A stretch of DNA of 38,542 nucleotides from an uncultured Clostridia bacterium (GTDB lineage: Bacteria > Bacillota > Clostridia > Oscillospirales > Acutalibacteraceae), in the NCBI GenBank assembly GCA_958436475.1, contig CAUBKG010000014.1, positions 1 through 38,542 on the forward strand. The letters are read 5' to 3'. The first letter of the stretch is position 1, and every line of letters begins with the position of its first letter. A program made the position numbers and the translations under genes. Below are positions 32,621-38,542 of the stretch, piece after piece. The notes beneath the pieces are model-generated. The model ran no database searches and was not told the origin of the DNA. It was given only the letters and a program-made list of their open reading frames with translations.

Positions 32621-32649
32621 TTGACAAATTCCACCTGCGGTCATACACT
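32621..32649 (+). promoter_or_regulatory. Promoter of the FMN riboswitch/ribU transcript
   Basis: TTGACA at 32621-32626 and TACACT at 32644-32649 with a 17-base spacer place the transcript start just before the riboswitch. Confidence 0.78.
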
Positions 32650-32662
32650 GAACATAAGGAAT

Positions 32663-32799
32663 ATCTTCGGGGCGGGGTGAAAATCCCCACCGGCGGTAAA
32701 GCGTCCCTTCGTTTTGCGGGGGCGACGAGCCCGCGAGCATTTTTGCAGACTGCGGTTTCATCCCGCGGCCGACGGTAACAGTCCGGATGAAAGAAGACG
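32663..32799 (+). ncRNA. FMN riboswitch (RFN element)
   Basis: The leader has the conserved RFN segments in order: ATCTTCGGGGCGGGGTGAAA, then CCCCACCGGCGGTAAA, GCCCGCGAGC, a variable arm, CGGCCGACGGTAACAGTCCG and GATGAAAGAAGA, whose last bases pair with the opening TCTTC. It binds flavin mononucleotide and lowers expression of the riboflavin uptake gene downstream when flavin is plentiful. Confidence 0.96.
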
Positions 32800-32852
32800 A
32801 GTGGCAGAACAGCTTTTTTTAGTTTGAGAGAGCGCGGTGCCAGATGACGAAA

Positions 32853-32886
32853 ACACGCCCCCTGTTTTTAAGGCCGGGCGTTTTTT
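32853..32886 (+). terminator. Riboswitch-controlled terminator
   Basis: ACGCCC at 32855-32860 pairs with GGGCGT at 32876-32881 and is followed by a run of six T. It lies between the RFN element and ribU, as expected for transcription attenuation by FMN. Confidence 0.78.
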
Positions 32887-32961
32887 GTTATTCCTCTGCC
32901 GGTTCCGTCTGCGGAGAATCCTTGCAATATGCCGAAAGGCGAAAAAAGGAGTTTTGCAGAA

Positions 32962-33552
32962 ATGAGCAACCAAAAACGGGGGCCGGAAAAACTGGTCCTC
33001 ATCGCGATGCTGGCCGCGGCAGCCACCGTGCTGTATTTTCTCGAGTTCCCTGTGCTTCCCGCACAGCCGCACCTCAAGCTGGACTTCGGCGACCTTCCCG
33101 CGTTTATCGCGGCGGTTGTGCTGGGGCCCGCCGCAGGCGTGCTGGTGGAGCTGATTAAAAACGTGATCGAAATGATGATCCGCGGCTTCGGCAGCCAAAT
33201 GGGGTATGGAAACCTCATGAATTTTCTGGTGGGCTGCGCGTACATCGTTCCCTATGCTCTGATCTACCGCAAATGGAACGCGCGCTTCGGAGAGGGAAAA
33301 ACCATACTGGTTTCCGCTGCGGCGGGTTTTGTTTGCATCCTCGCGGTGGGATTTGCCGGCAACCTGCTCGTGGCGCCGCTGTATTTTAAGTTTTTCCTCG
33401 GCGTGGAGCTTTCGAGCGCCGCTCTTTGGGGCGCGGTGTGGGGCGCTACCGCCATCAACGCGGTGAAGGGCATCCTGCTCAGCGTTTTAAGCGTGCTTTA
33501 CTTCAAGGCCATGGCGCCGAGGCTTACCCGCGTGCTTCGCCGGGAGGGCTGA
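32962..33552 (+). CDS. ribU: Riboflavin ECF transporter S component
   Basis: A 196-residue membrane protein that binds riboflavin and, with the shared ECF energy-coupling module, imports it. About six hydrophobic helices are visible: KLVLIAMLAAAATVLYFLEF, the DFGDLPAFIAAVVLGPAAG signature typical of ECF S components, YIVPYALIY, ILVSAAAGFVCILAVGFAG and a last pair near LWGAVWGATAINAVKG. I use ATG 32962, nine bases after AGGAG; the ATG at 32929 has no ribosome binding site. The FMN riboswitch ahead confirms the flavin link. No ATPase genes lie next to it, as usual for S components that share a common module. Confidence 0.94.
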   Translation: MSNQKRGPEKLVLIAMLAAAATVLYFLEFPVLPAQPHLKLDFGDLPAFIAAVVLGPAAGVLVELIKNVIEMMIRGFGSQMGYGNLMNFLVGCAYIVPYALIYRKWNARFGEGKTILVSAAAGFVCILAVGFAGNLLVAPLYFKFFLGVELSSAALWGAVWGATAINAVKGILLSVLSVLYFKAMAPRLTRVLRREG

Positions 33553-33588
33553 GCGCGGCCGTTTCAAACCTTGGGAAGGGGGTAACCC

Positions 33589-33915
33589 ATGGACCCGATT
33601 TATCTGCTTGCCTTATTTGTGATTGTGGCGGGCGGCCTCATGTTTTTCCTGCAGGGGAGGTCGATTTCAAAGACCCGCCGGCTCCCGGTGCAGAATTCGC
33701 CGGTCGAGCCCGGCCGTGTGAAAGACCAGGACCGCTTTTTCCGCTGGGCCGCGGCCGATTATTACATCAATGCTGCGCTCGATACCCTGGCGGGCGTGCT
33801 GTTTTTGCTGAACGGTCTGTGGGCTCCCTTGAAATACTTCGGGCTGGCGGCTATCGTCGTGAGCATGGTCCGTATGGTTACGTTCAACCTGCGGGCAAAG
33901 CGGTTTTACCGGTGA
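33589..33915 (+). CDS. Small membrane protein of unknown function
   Basis: A 108-residue protein with an N-terminal membrane helix (IYLLALFVIVAGGLMFFL), a short polar part with RRLPVQNSPVEPGRVKDQDR, and two further hydrophobic stretches (AALDTLAGVLFLLNGLW and YFGLAAIVVSMVRMVTF). AAGGGGGT precedes the ATG. It is 36 bases after ribU in the same direction and may share its transcript. I do not recognise a family. Confidence 0.78.
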   Translation: MDPIYLLALFVIVAGGLMFFLQGRSISKTRRLPVQNSPVEPGRVKDQDRFFRWAAADYYINAALDTLAGVLFLLNGLWAPLKYFGLAAIVVSMVRMVTFNLRAKRFYR

Positions 33916-34017
33916 AAATCCCCTTAAAAATTTTCCGGGAGGGGGATGACGCCCCCGCAGATAAGCCACAATAATAACACCGGGCCGTGCGCCCGAGCAA
34001 AACGGAGGTGTTACCGA

Positions 34018-34974
34018 ATGAAAACGGAGAACAGAAAGGTCGTTCTGGTGGGAACGGGGCTCGTCGGCATGAGCTATGCCTACGCCCTGCTCAATCAGAA
34101 CGTGTGCGACGAGCTGGTGCTCATCGACATCGATAAAAAGCGCGCCGAGGGCGAAGCGATGGACCTGAACCACGGCCTCGCCTTTTCCGGCTCGAACATG
34201 AAGATATACGCCGGAGGATATGAGGATTGCGCCGGGGCGGATATCGTCGCCATCTGCGCGGGCGTGGCGCAGAAGCCGGGAGAATCGCGGCTCGCCCTTT
34301 TGCAGAGGAATACTTCGGTATTCGAATCCATTATTTCGCCGGTGATCGCCTCCGGGTTCCAGGGTATCTTCCTCATCGCCACCAACCCGGTGGATATCAT
34401 GGCTCACGTTACGCAGCAGCTTTCTGGGTTCGACCCGCACCGGGTGCTGGGCACAGGCACCGCGCTCGATACCGCGCGCCTGCGGTATCTGCTCGGCCAG
34501 TATTTCTCGGTGGACCCCCGCAATGTGCACGCGTATGTGATGGGCGAGCATGGAGACAGCGAATTTGTCCCCTGGTCGCAGGCCATGATCGCCACCAAGC
34601 CTATTTTGACCATCTTTGAGGAGAACGGCAACCAGTACCGCCGGGAGGATATGGAGGCCATGAGCATTGAGGTGCGCGATGCGGCGCAGAAGATCATCGA
34701 GGCCAAAAAGTCTACCTATTACGGCATCGGCATGGCTATGGTACGCATCACGCGCGCGATCCTCGGCAACGAAAGCAGCGTGCTGACCGTTTCCACCATG
34801 ATGAAGGGCGAATACGGCCTGCACGATGTTTACATCGGCGCGCCGTGCGTGGTCAACCGGGACGGGGTGAAGGAAGTCGTAACCCTGCCGCTCACGCCGC
34901 CCGAACTCCAGAAATTCTATGCCTCCGCCGATATTTTGGAGGAGCAGTTCGCGGGCATCGAATTCCGCTCGTAA
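34018..34974 (+). CDS. ldh: L-lactate dehydrogenase
   Basis: This 318-residue enzyme reduces pyruvate to L-lactate with NADH, which restores NAD in fermentation. The Rossmann motif GTGLVG is near residue 12, and the Asp of VLIDIDKKRAEG prefers NAD. The substrate loop has KPGESRLALLQRN with the key Arg. ATNPVDIMAHV and GTGTALDTARLRYLL follow, with the catalytic His in GEHGDSEF and the LDH-type Thr in KKSTYYGIG. Together these favour lactate over malate dehydrogenase. The frame is open to 33946, but ATG 34018 has CGGAGGTG seven bases ahead. A terminator follows. Confidence 0.96.
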   Translation: MKTENRKVVLVGTGLVGMSYAYALLNQNVCDELVLIDIDKKRAEGEAMDLNHGLAFSGSNMKIYAGGYEDCAGADIVAICAGVAQKPGESRLALLQRNTSVFESIISPVIASGFQGIFLIATNPVDIMAHVTQQLSGFDPHRVLGTGTALDTARLRYLLGQYFSVDPRNVHAYVMGEHGDSEFVPWSQAMIATKPILTIFEENGNQYRREDMEAMSIEVRDAAQKIIEAKKSTYYGIGMAMVRITRAILGNESSVLTVSTMMKGEYGLHDVYIGAPCVVNRDGVKEVVTLPLTPPELQKFYASADILEEQFAGIEFRS

Positions 34975-34987
34975 CGCGGTTTCAGGC

Positions 34988-35024
34988 AGCCGGAGCCGCA
35001 CGGCAGCGCGGCTCCGGCTTTTTT
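34988..35024 (+). terminator. Intrinsic terminator after ldh
   Basis: A 12-bp stem, AGCCGGAGCCGC with GCGGCTCCGGCT, closes an 8-base loop and is followed by a run of T. Confidence 0.92.
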
Positions 35025-35043
35025 AGAGGAAGGAAGAAAAACG

Positions 35044-35652
35044 TTGGATAAGTTTTTGCCGTTTTCCAGCAGCATGACGGGCGGGGTGCTCCTGCTCGGC
35101 GTGCCGGACGCCATGTTCGTGGCGCTGATCGTTTATTTCATCTGCATGCCGCTCCTGTTCCGCAGGAAGCGGGCGGGGCAGAAGGTGCTTTTATGCCTGC
35201 TGTTTTTGTACATAGGGGCGCTCGCCGCCCTCACGATGCGCTTCGTTCTCCCCACGGCCTGGCACATCAGCGCGGAAAATACCCGCTGGGCCCTTCATTG
35301 CATCAATTGGACGCCGCTGCAATCCTCCCTTCAGATTTGGCAGAACTGCCTTTCCATTGGGGATATGGGCGAGTTTATCCGTATTGTGGTGGGCAATTTC
35401 GTTATGCTGATGCCGCTCGGGATTCTGGTCCCCATGCTGGACCGGCGTTTCCGCTTCGGAAAAACGCTGCTGCTCGGCATGGGTGTGTCCCTTTCCATCG
35501 AGCTGCTCCAGCTGCTCGGCAATATGTTAGGCGGCGCGGTGGCGCGTTCGGTGGAGATCGATGATGTTATTCTGAACGTCCTCGGCTGCGCTGCGGCATA
35601 TCTGATCCTCGCGGCCTGCCGCCGCCTGTTCGGGAGAAAACGCAGGCGGTAA
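35044..35652 (+). CDS. VanZ-like membrane protein
   Basis: A 202-residue membrane protein starting at TTG 35044 after GAGGAAGGAAG. It has an N-terminal hydrophobic pair of helices, INWTPLQSSLQIWQ-type loop, and the VanZ signature: GNFVMLMPLGILVPML, then GVSLSIELLQLLGN and RSVEIDDVILNVLGC. VanZ proteins are linked to teicoplanin tolerance and to envelope or lipid-related roles, but most members have no known function. No glycopeptide resistance genes are near, so resistance should not be assumed. Confidence 0.88.
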   Translation: MDKFLPFSSSMTGGVLLLGVPDAMFVALIVYFICMPLLFRRKRAGQKVLLCLLFLYIGALAALTMRFVLPTAWHISAENTRWALHCINWTPLQSSLQIWQNCLSIGDMGEFIRIVVGNFVMLMPLGILVPMLDRRFRFGKTLLLGMGVSLSIELLQLLGNMLGGAVARSVEIDDVILNVLGCAAAYLILAACRRLFGRKRRR

Positions 35653-35655
35653 GAT

Positions 35656-35700
35656 AAAAAAGGATAGCCCAGGGGCGTTTCCTCTGGGCTATCCTTTTTT
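35656..35700. terminator. Bidirectional terminator between VanZ-like and GrpB genes
   Basis: A 17-bp stem (35656-35672 with 35684-35700) with A6 and T6 ends and an 11-base loop serves both convergent genes; the GrpB stop overlaps its edge. Confidence 0.92.
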
Positions 35701-36295
35701 ATTTTGTTTTGTACTTATCCGGAAACTCCCGCCGGGCGAGGGCGGTGTGCGTTCGGATGAATTCGGTTTTGGCCCCTGTATACCCGTCCCGGTCGTTCCG
35801 GAAGCGTTCGGCAAGACGGAGCTTCAGCTTACCATATTTTTCGGCTGCCTCCGGGTGGGCAAGAAGATAGTCGCGGAAATAAAGCTCGTCCCAATCCCCG
35901 AGCTCCCGCAGGTGAAGGTGGAATACGCGCTCGGCAAAGCCGGAGGGCGTGTACCCCTGGTTAAACACCAGAGCGGGAGGAGAATCCCGGCGGGACATGA
36001 GAATCCAGCCGCCGGCGGTAAGTGCCCGCACAAGGGAATCCCAGCCGGCGCCCGGGCGTGTTTCGAAGAGGATATCCACCGTCGGCTTGGAAAGAAGACC
36101 CGGTACGGCGGTGCTGCCGATATGGCTGATGCGCTCGGCATCGCTTCCCGCCATCCGGAGAATGCGTTCTTTTTGCTCATGAAACCACATGGGGTAGAGG
36201 GGGTTATATGCGCGGATCAGGATGGGGAACAGCTGCCACAGCTCTTCGAGGCTCCGCTCCGCGAGCGGCTTTTCCGCGCCTGGAAGGTCATTCAA
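35699..36295 (-). CDS. GrpB-family protein (UPF0157)
   Basis: A 198-residue protein of the GrpB group, which has a nucleotidyltransferase-like fold. The family signature is RISHIGSTAVPGLLSKPTVDILFE, seen here in two parts with the IGST and the paired acidic residues of the PTVDI run; ERVFHLHL and LYFRDYLLAHPEAAEKYGKLK complete the pattern. I use TTG 36295, eight bases after GGAGG; an upstream ATG at 36328 would give a long overlap with mnmA. As it is, the genes overlap by 8 bases and are probably co-transcribed. The substrate is unknown. Confidence 0.88.
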   Translation of the reverse strand: MNDLPGAEKPLAERSLEELWQLFPILIRAYNPLYPMWFHEQKERILRMAGSDAERISHIGSTAVPGLLSKPTVDILFETRPGAGWDSLVRALTAGGWILMSRRDSPPALVFNQGYTPSGFAERVFHLHLRELGDWDELYFRDYLLAHPEAAEKYGKLKLRLAERFRNDRDGYTGAKTEFIRTHTALARREFPDKYKTK

Positions 36296-37346
36296 TGATC
36301 CCACCTCCAAGCAGGAGGTCGCCGTCATAAAACACGGCCGCCTGCCCCGGCGTCACCGCGCGGACGGGAGTATCGAAGTCGAGGCGGGCCCTCTCGCCTT
36401 CGAGGGGCGTGATAAGGGCGGGGGAAGGCGTTGCCGAATAGCGGAGCTTCGCCGCTATGGCGATGGGCGCGGCAGGCTCCGCGACCGCCATCCAGTTACA
36501 GCTTTTTACCGTGAGGGAGGAAGAAAATTCGCTTCCCGCTTCCCCAAGCGTCACCGTATTGGAATCGGGGTCGATTCCCAGCACGAACATCGGGCGGCCG
36601 AAGGAAACGCCCAGCCCCTTGCGCTGGCCTACGGTATACCGCCAGATGCCGCCGTGGCGGCCGAGCACCTCGCCGGTTTGGCTGAGAAAGTCCCCCTCCC
36701 CCGGCAGGGGAACACCCGAGCGCTGCAGGAAGGCGGCGTAATCATGGTCGGGAATGAAGCAGATCTCCTGGCTGTCCGGCTTCGAATGCACGGCAAGGCC
36801 GAGCGAGCGCGCCTTTTCACGGACCTGGTCCTTCGTAAGCTCGCCAATGGGAAAATACAGGCGGCGCAGCTGCTCCTGCGAGAGGGAATAAAGCACATAG
36901 CTTTGATCCTTCTGTATTCCGGACGCGCGCAGCAGGGAAAGCCGCCCGTTCGGCAGGGAGACGATTTTTGCATAGTGCCCGGTGGCGATGCCGTCGAACC
37001 CGTTTTCGAGGGCATAGCGGAGCATCTCGCCAAATTTGATATGCCGGTTGCAGGCTACGCAGGGGTTGGGCGTGCGCCCATGGCGGTATTCACGGATAAA
37101 ATATTCGATCACGTGCTCACGGAAGGCCTCCTGCCTGTCCAGCACGAGGTGGGGGATGCCGAGGCGTTCGCATACCTGCCGGGCGTCCTCCGCCTCGCGG
37201 GATATGCCGCAGGAGCCGCCGGAAGAATTCTCCGACCAGAGCCGGAGAGTGACGCCGGTCACATCATGCCCCTGCTCGCATAGGAGGGCGGCGGCCACGG
37301 AACTGTCTACCCCGCCGCTCATACCGATCAAAATCTTTTTTTTCAT
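36288..37346 (-). CDS. mnmA: tRNA-specific 2-thiouridylase
   Basis: This 352-residue enzyme adds sulfur to uridine 34 of tRNA-Lys, -Glu and -Gln, which tunes codon reading. The PP-loop SGGVDSS is at residues 10-16. The catalytic cysteine pair is Cys96 in NPCVACN and Cys196 in SQEICF. GIATGHYAKI, DQSYVLYSLSQEQL and YTVGQRKGLGV are further family marks, and the C-terminal beta barrel ends in QAAVFYDGDLLLGGG. Length fits the family. It starts 372 bases from the next coding region and leads into the GrpB gene. Confidence 0.97.
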   Translation of the reverse strand: MKKKILIGMSGGVDSSVAAALLCEQGHDVTGVTLRLWSENSSGGSCGISREAEDARQVCERLGIPHLVLDRQEAFREHVIEYFIREYRHGRTPNPCVACNRHIKFGEMLRYALENGFDGIATGHYAKIVSLPNGRLSLLRASGIQKDQSYVLYSLSQEQLRRLYFPIGELTKDQVREKARSLGLAVHSKPDSQEICFIPDHDYAAFLQRSGVPLPGEGDFLSQTGEVLGRHGGIWRYTVGQRKGLGVSFGRPMFVLGIDPDSNTVTLGEAGSEFSSSLTVKSCNWMAVAEPAAPIAIAAKLRYSATPSPALITPLEGERARLDFDTPVRAVTPGQAAVFYDGDLLLGGGIIE

Positions 37347-37505
37347 ACATCTGCACCCTTTGATAGAAGCGCCTCATGGGGAGGCCGGCTTTTACTTGTC
37401 ATACAGTATACCACACTCCTACAAAAGGTGCAGAGAGGATTTTTTATGAATTTATTAGAAAGAACAAATATTTTAGAGAATGAAGAAAAAATTTGGCGAA
37501 TTTGC

Positions 37506-37534
37506 TTGACAAACAGAAAATGAGTGGGTACAAT
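37506..37534 (+). promoter_or_regulatory. Promoter of the structured RNA candidate
   Basis: TTGACA at 37506-37511 and TACAAT at 37529-37534 have a 17-base spacer. No coding region follows on this strand before a terminator. Confidence 0.82.
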
Positions 37535-37540
37535 AATTCC

Positions 37541-37720
37541 AGGACGGCAGAAAGACCGCCGGTATCTTTTTACAGGGAAGGTGCCGGATGGCCGTCGGCC
37601 TTGGTTCAGGATTTGAGGCTTTCGCAGGCATAGGCCGTAAAAGGATCCTGGTCCGCTATGTGAAAAAAAGAACAAGCAGAACGGCGGCGTGCACTGGGAG
37701 TGCGCGCCGTTGTTCTTTTT
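37541..37720 (+). ncRNA. Structured non-coding RNA candidate, about 180 nt
   Basis: Between mnmA and the CAP gene, transcription from the promoter above should start near 37541 and end at the terminator near 37720. The region is not coding on the plus strand but can fold: a 5' hairpin (CGGC...GCCG around 37545-37560), a 10-bp long-range helix of ATCTTTTTAC (37564-37573) with GTAAAAGGAT (37637-37646), an inner hairpin with GCCG (37583-37586) and CGGC (37596-37599), and the terminator stem. Length and setting would suit 6S RNA or another regulatory RNA, but I do not see a family signature that decides it. Confidence 0.6.
37665..37720. terminator. Terminator of the RNA candidate
   Basis: AACGGCG (37680-37686) pairs with CGCCGTT (37705-37711), flanked outside by AAAAAGAAC and GTTCTTTTT and inside by GCAC with GTGC. 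The final T-run overlaps the stop of the convergent CAP gene, so it may act for both. Confidence 0.82.
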
Positions 37721-38231
37721 ACCGGATAAACAGCTGCGACCAATAAAGTGCATTTCCCGCGCGGAAGCAGGAAACCGACGTGCCGGTGTAGTCTCCCAGG
37801 ATATTTGCCCGATGTCCTTCCGATGCCATCCAGGCGGCAACGGCTTCCGAGGAAGTCGGCTGGCCAAAGGCGAGGTTCTCGCCCGCCCTTCGGTAGCTGA
37901 TGCCGCTGTCTTCGAGCGCGGTGCTCCAGCTTCGCCCGTCCGGCCGGGTATGGGAAAAGGATGCAGACGCTTCTTCCGCCCGTACACGCGAAGCCTCCGC
38001 GAGGGGACCCGGCGCCGGGGCGAGGGGGGAAAGCCCTTCTTTTTCCCGTTCGCAGTTCACAAGCTCGATGACCGCGAGCTCTTCCGGAGAAAAAACGTCT
38101 TCTGCGGCAGGGGAGGTTTCGCCGCGGAAGGGGAGCGCCAGTGAAAACGCGCCGCCCCGCCAGAGGGTAAAGGCCGCAAGCAGCAGAAGCACAGCGGTAA
38201 AGAGCGCCGCGCAGCATCTTCTTTTTTTCAT
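37719..38231 (-). CDS. Secreted CAP-domain (SCP-like) protein
   Basis: A 170-residue protein with a basic start (MKKRRCC) and a hydrophobic helix (AALFTAVLLLLAAFTLW), which is a signal peptide or membrane anchor. Residues about 45-170 form a CAP domain: FSPEELAVIELVNCEREKEG, then SASFSHTRPDGRSW, RRAGENLAFG, and AAWMASEGHRANIL, with His in FSHTRPDG and EGHRANIL as expected. The end, ALYWSQLFIR, is typical. It acts outside the cell, but the activity of bacterial CAP proteins is mostly unknown. GGAGG lies upstream of the ATG. Confidence 0.92.
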   Translation of the reverse strand: MKKRRCCAALFTAVLLLLAAFTLWRGGAFSLALPFRGETSPAAEDVFSPEELAVIELVNCEREKEGLSPLAPAPGPLAEASRVRAEEASASFSHTRPDGRSWSTALEDSGISYRRAGENLAFGQPTSSEAVAAWMASEGHRANILGDYTGTSVSCFRAGNALYWSQLFIR

Positions 38232-38450
38232 GGAACGGCCTCCGGAAATGTGAATTTAATTTACATGTATCTTTCGTGGAGAAGCAAGATAAAACCCAGT
38301 TGTTTCAAGATAAAATCAAATATATAATAGCACTTCATGTGAATATTATCCACATTATGGCGAAAAAATTTTTTTGAAATCTTCTCGTTTGAGAGCAAGG
38401 AAGGCCGCCGCTTTTTTGGTTTCCGGGAAACGAGGTTAAAAAAGGGGAAA

Positions 38451-38538
38451 GAATATGGTATAATAACCGCAAAGCGGTTATTATACTGGCTTTATGCCCC
38501 CACGCCGCGAAGCGGCGGGATGGGCAATTATACCATTC
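38451..38538. repeat. Nested inverted-repeat element
   Basis: This segment has a 13-bp stem with an AAA loop (38458-38470 with 38474-38486), a 6-bp CGCCGC/GCGGCG hairpin (38503-38517) and an outer pair of ATGGTATAAT (38455-38464) with ATTATACCAT (38527-38536). The first arm can pair with either the near or the far copy. It may be a small mobile repeat or a regulatory structure for a gene beyond the window. The rest of 38232-38450 shows only AT-rich sequence with no gene I can support. Confidence 0.65.
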
Positions 38539-38542
38539 GTGC

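Noticed and set aside
33667..35001. Long minus-strand open frame of 444 codons opposite ldh
   Set aside because: It is a shadow of the GC-rich ldh gene; low-complexity His/Arg-rich product, no ribosome binding site, and ldh has all catalytic motifs.
35044..35652. Glycopeptide resistance from the VanZ-like gene
   Set aside because: Only the VanZ fold is present; no vanA/B ligase, vanH or vanX genes are near, and VanZ-like proteins are common in Firmicutes without resistance.
36222..37283. Plus-strand open frame of 353 codons opposite mnmA
   Set aside because: It is a shadow of mnmA with no recognisable domain.
37405..37410. TATACT on the minus strand as -10 of mnmA
   Set aside because: No acceptable -35 lies 16-18 bases upstream.
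37446..37523. 25-codon frame with AGAGAGGA ahead (MNLLERTNILENEEK...)
   Set aside because: It is very short, lies over the promoter of the RNA candidate, and has no other support.
1..38542. CRISPR arrays, insertion sequences or an integrase
   Set aside because: I saw no regularly spaced repeats, transposase-like protein or tyrosine/serine recombinase in any reading frame of the window.

Overview
The window is a Gram-positive chromosome carrying most of a temperate siphophage. Roughly 1-29,560 is prophage and 31,082-38,542 is host DNA; 29,562-30,858 is a transition zone I cannot assign firmly. The host is probably a Clostridia member of the Oscillospiraceae type. The reasons are strong GGAGG ribosome binding sites, an FMN riboswitch ahead of an ECF-type riboflavin transporter S component, a Gram-positive LexA/DinR box ahead of a Y-family polymerase, and an ECF sigma factor paired with a DUF4367-type membrane partner. 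Host genes look clearly richer in GC than the prophage, judged by eye.

Layout: (1) 3-5,801 is DNA packaging: the end of a Cys-rich small protein, small and large terminase, SPP1-type portal, and a MuF minor head protein with a zincin-like HETGH tail. A 75-residue candidate immunity gene and a terminator follow. (2) 5,920-9,500 is the head: scaffold, decoration protein, major capsid protein E, and five small connector or completion proteins. (3) 9,510-14,602 is the tail tube, a tail assembly chaperone with a second half in another frame, and the tape measure. (4) 14,603-15,749 is a two-gene membrane cargo unit with its own promoter-like sequence and terminator. (5) 15,782-21,606 is distal tail, tail lysin/Tal with a C-terminal S74 chaperone, a BppU-like baseplate protein and an SGNH-esterase tail fibre. 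(6) 21,619-23,068 is lysis: XhlA-like protein, holin and amidase endolysin.

(7) 23,195-29,565 is an accessory region mostly on the minus strand. A six-gene overlapping operon holds a Cys-rich protein, an SNF2-like helicase, an IbrA-like PAPS-reductase-fold protein, an IbrB-like ParB protein, an unknown protein and an XRE repressor. Three copies of one near-perfect promoter, each with a palindromic operator between -35 and -10, drive this operon, a separate unknown gene and a divergent 59-residue protein. This shared regulon and its operon are the most unusual system in the window.

(8) Next come the ECF sigma/DUF4367 pair, a tRNA-Lys(TTT) whose 3' end faces the prophage, an SOS-controlled dinB, the FMN riboswitch with ribU, a small membrane protein, L-lactate dehydrogenase, a VanZ-like protein, GrpB, mnmA, a structured non-coding RNA candidate with its own promoter and terminator, a secreted CAP-domain protein, and a nested inverted-repeat element at the right edge. 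No integrase or main lysogeny module is visible, so the left end of the prophage lies outside the window. I saw no CRISPR array or insertion sequence.
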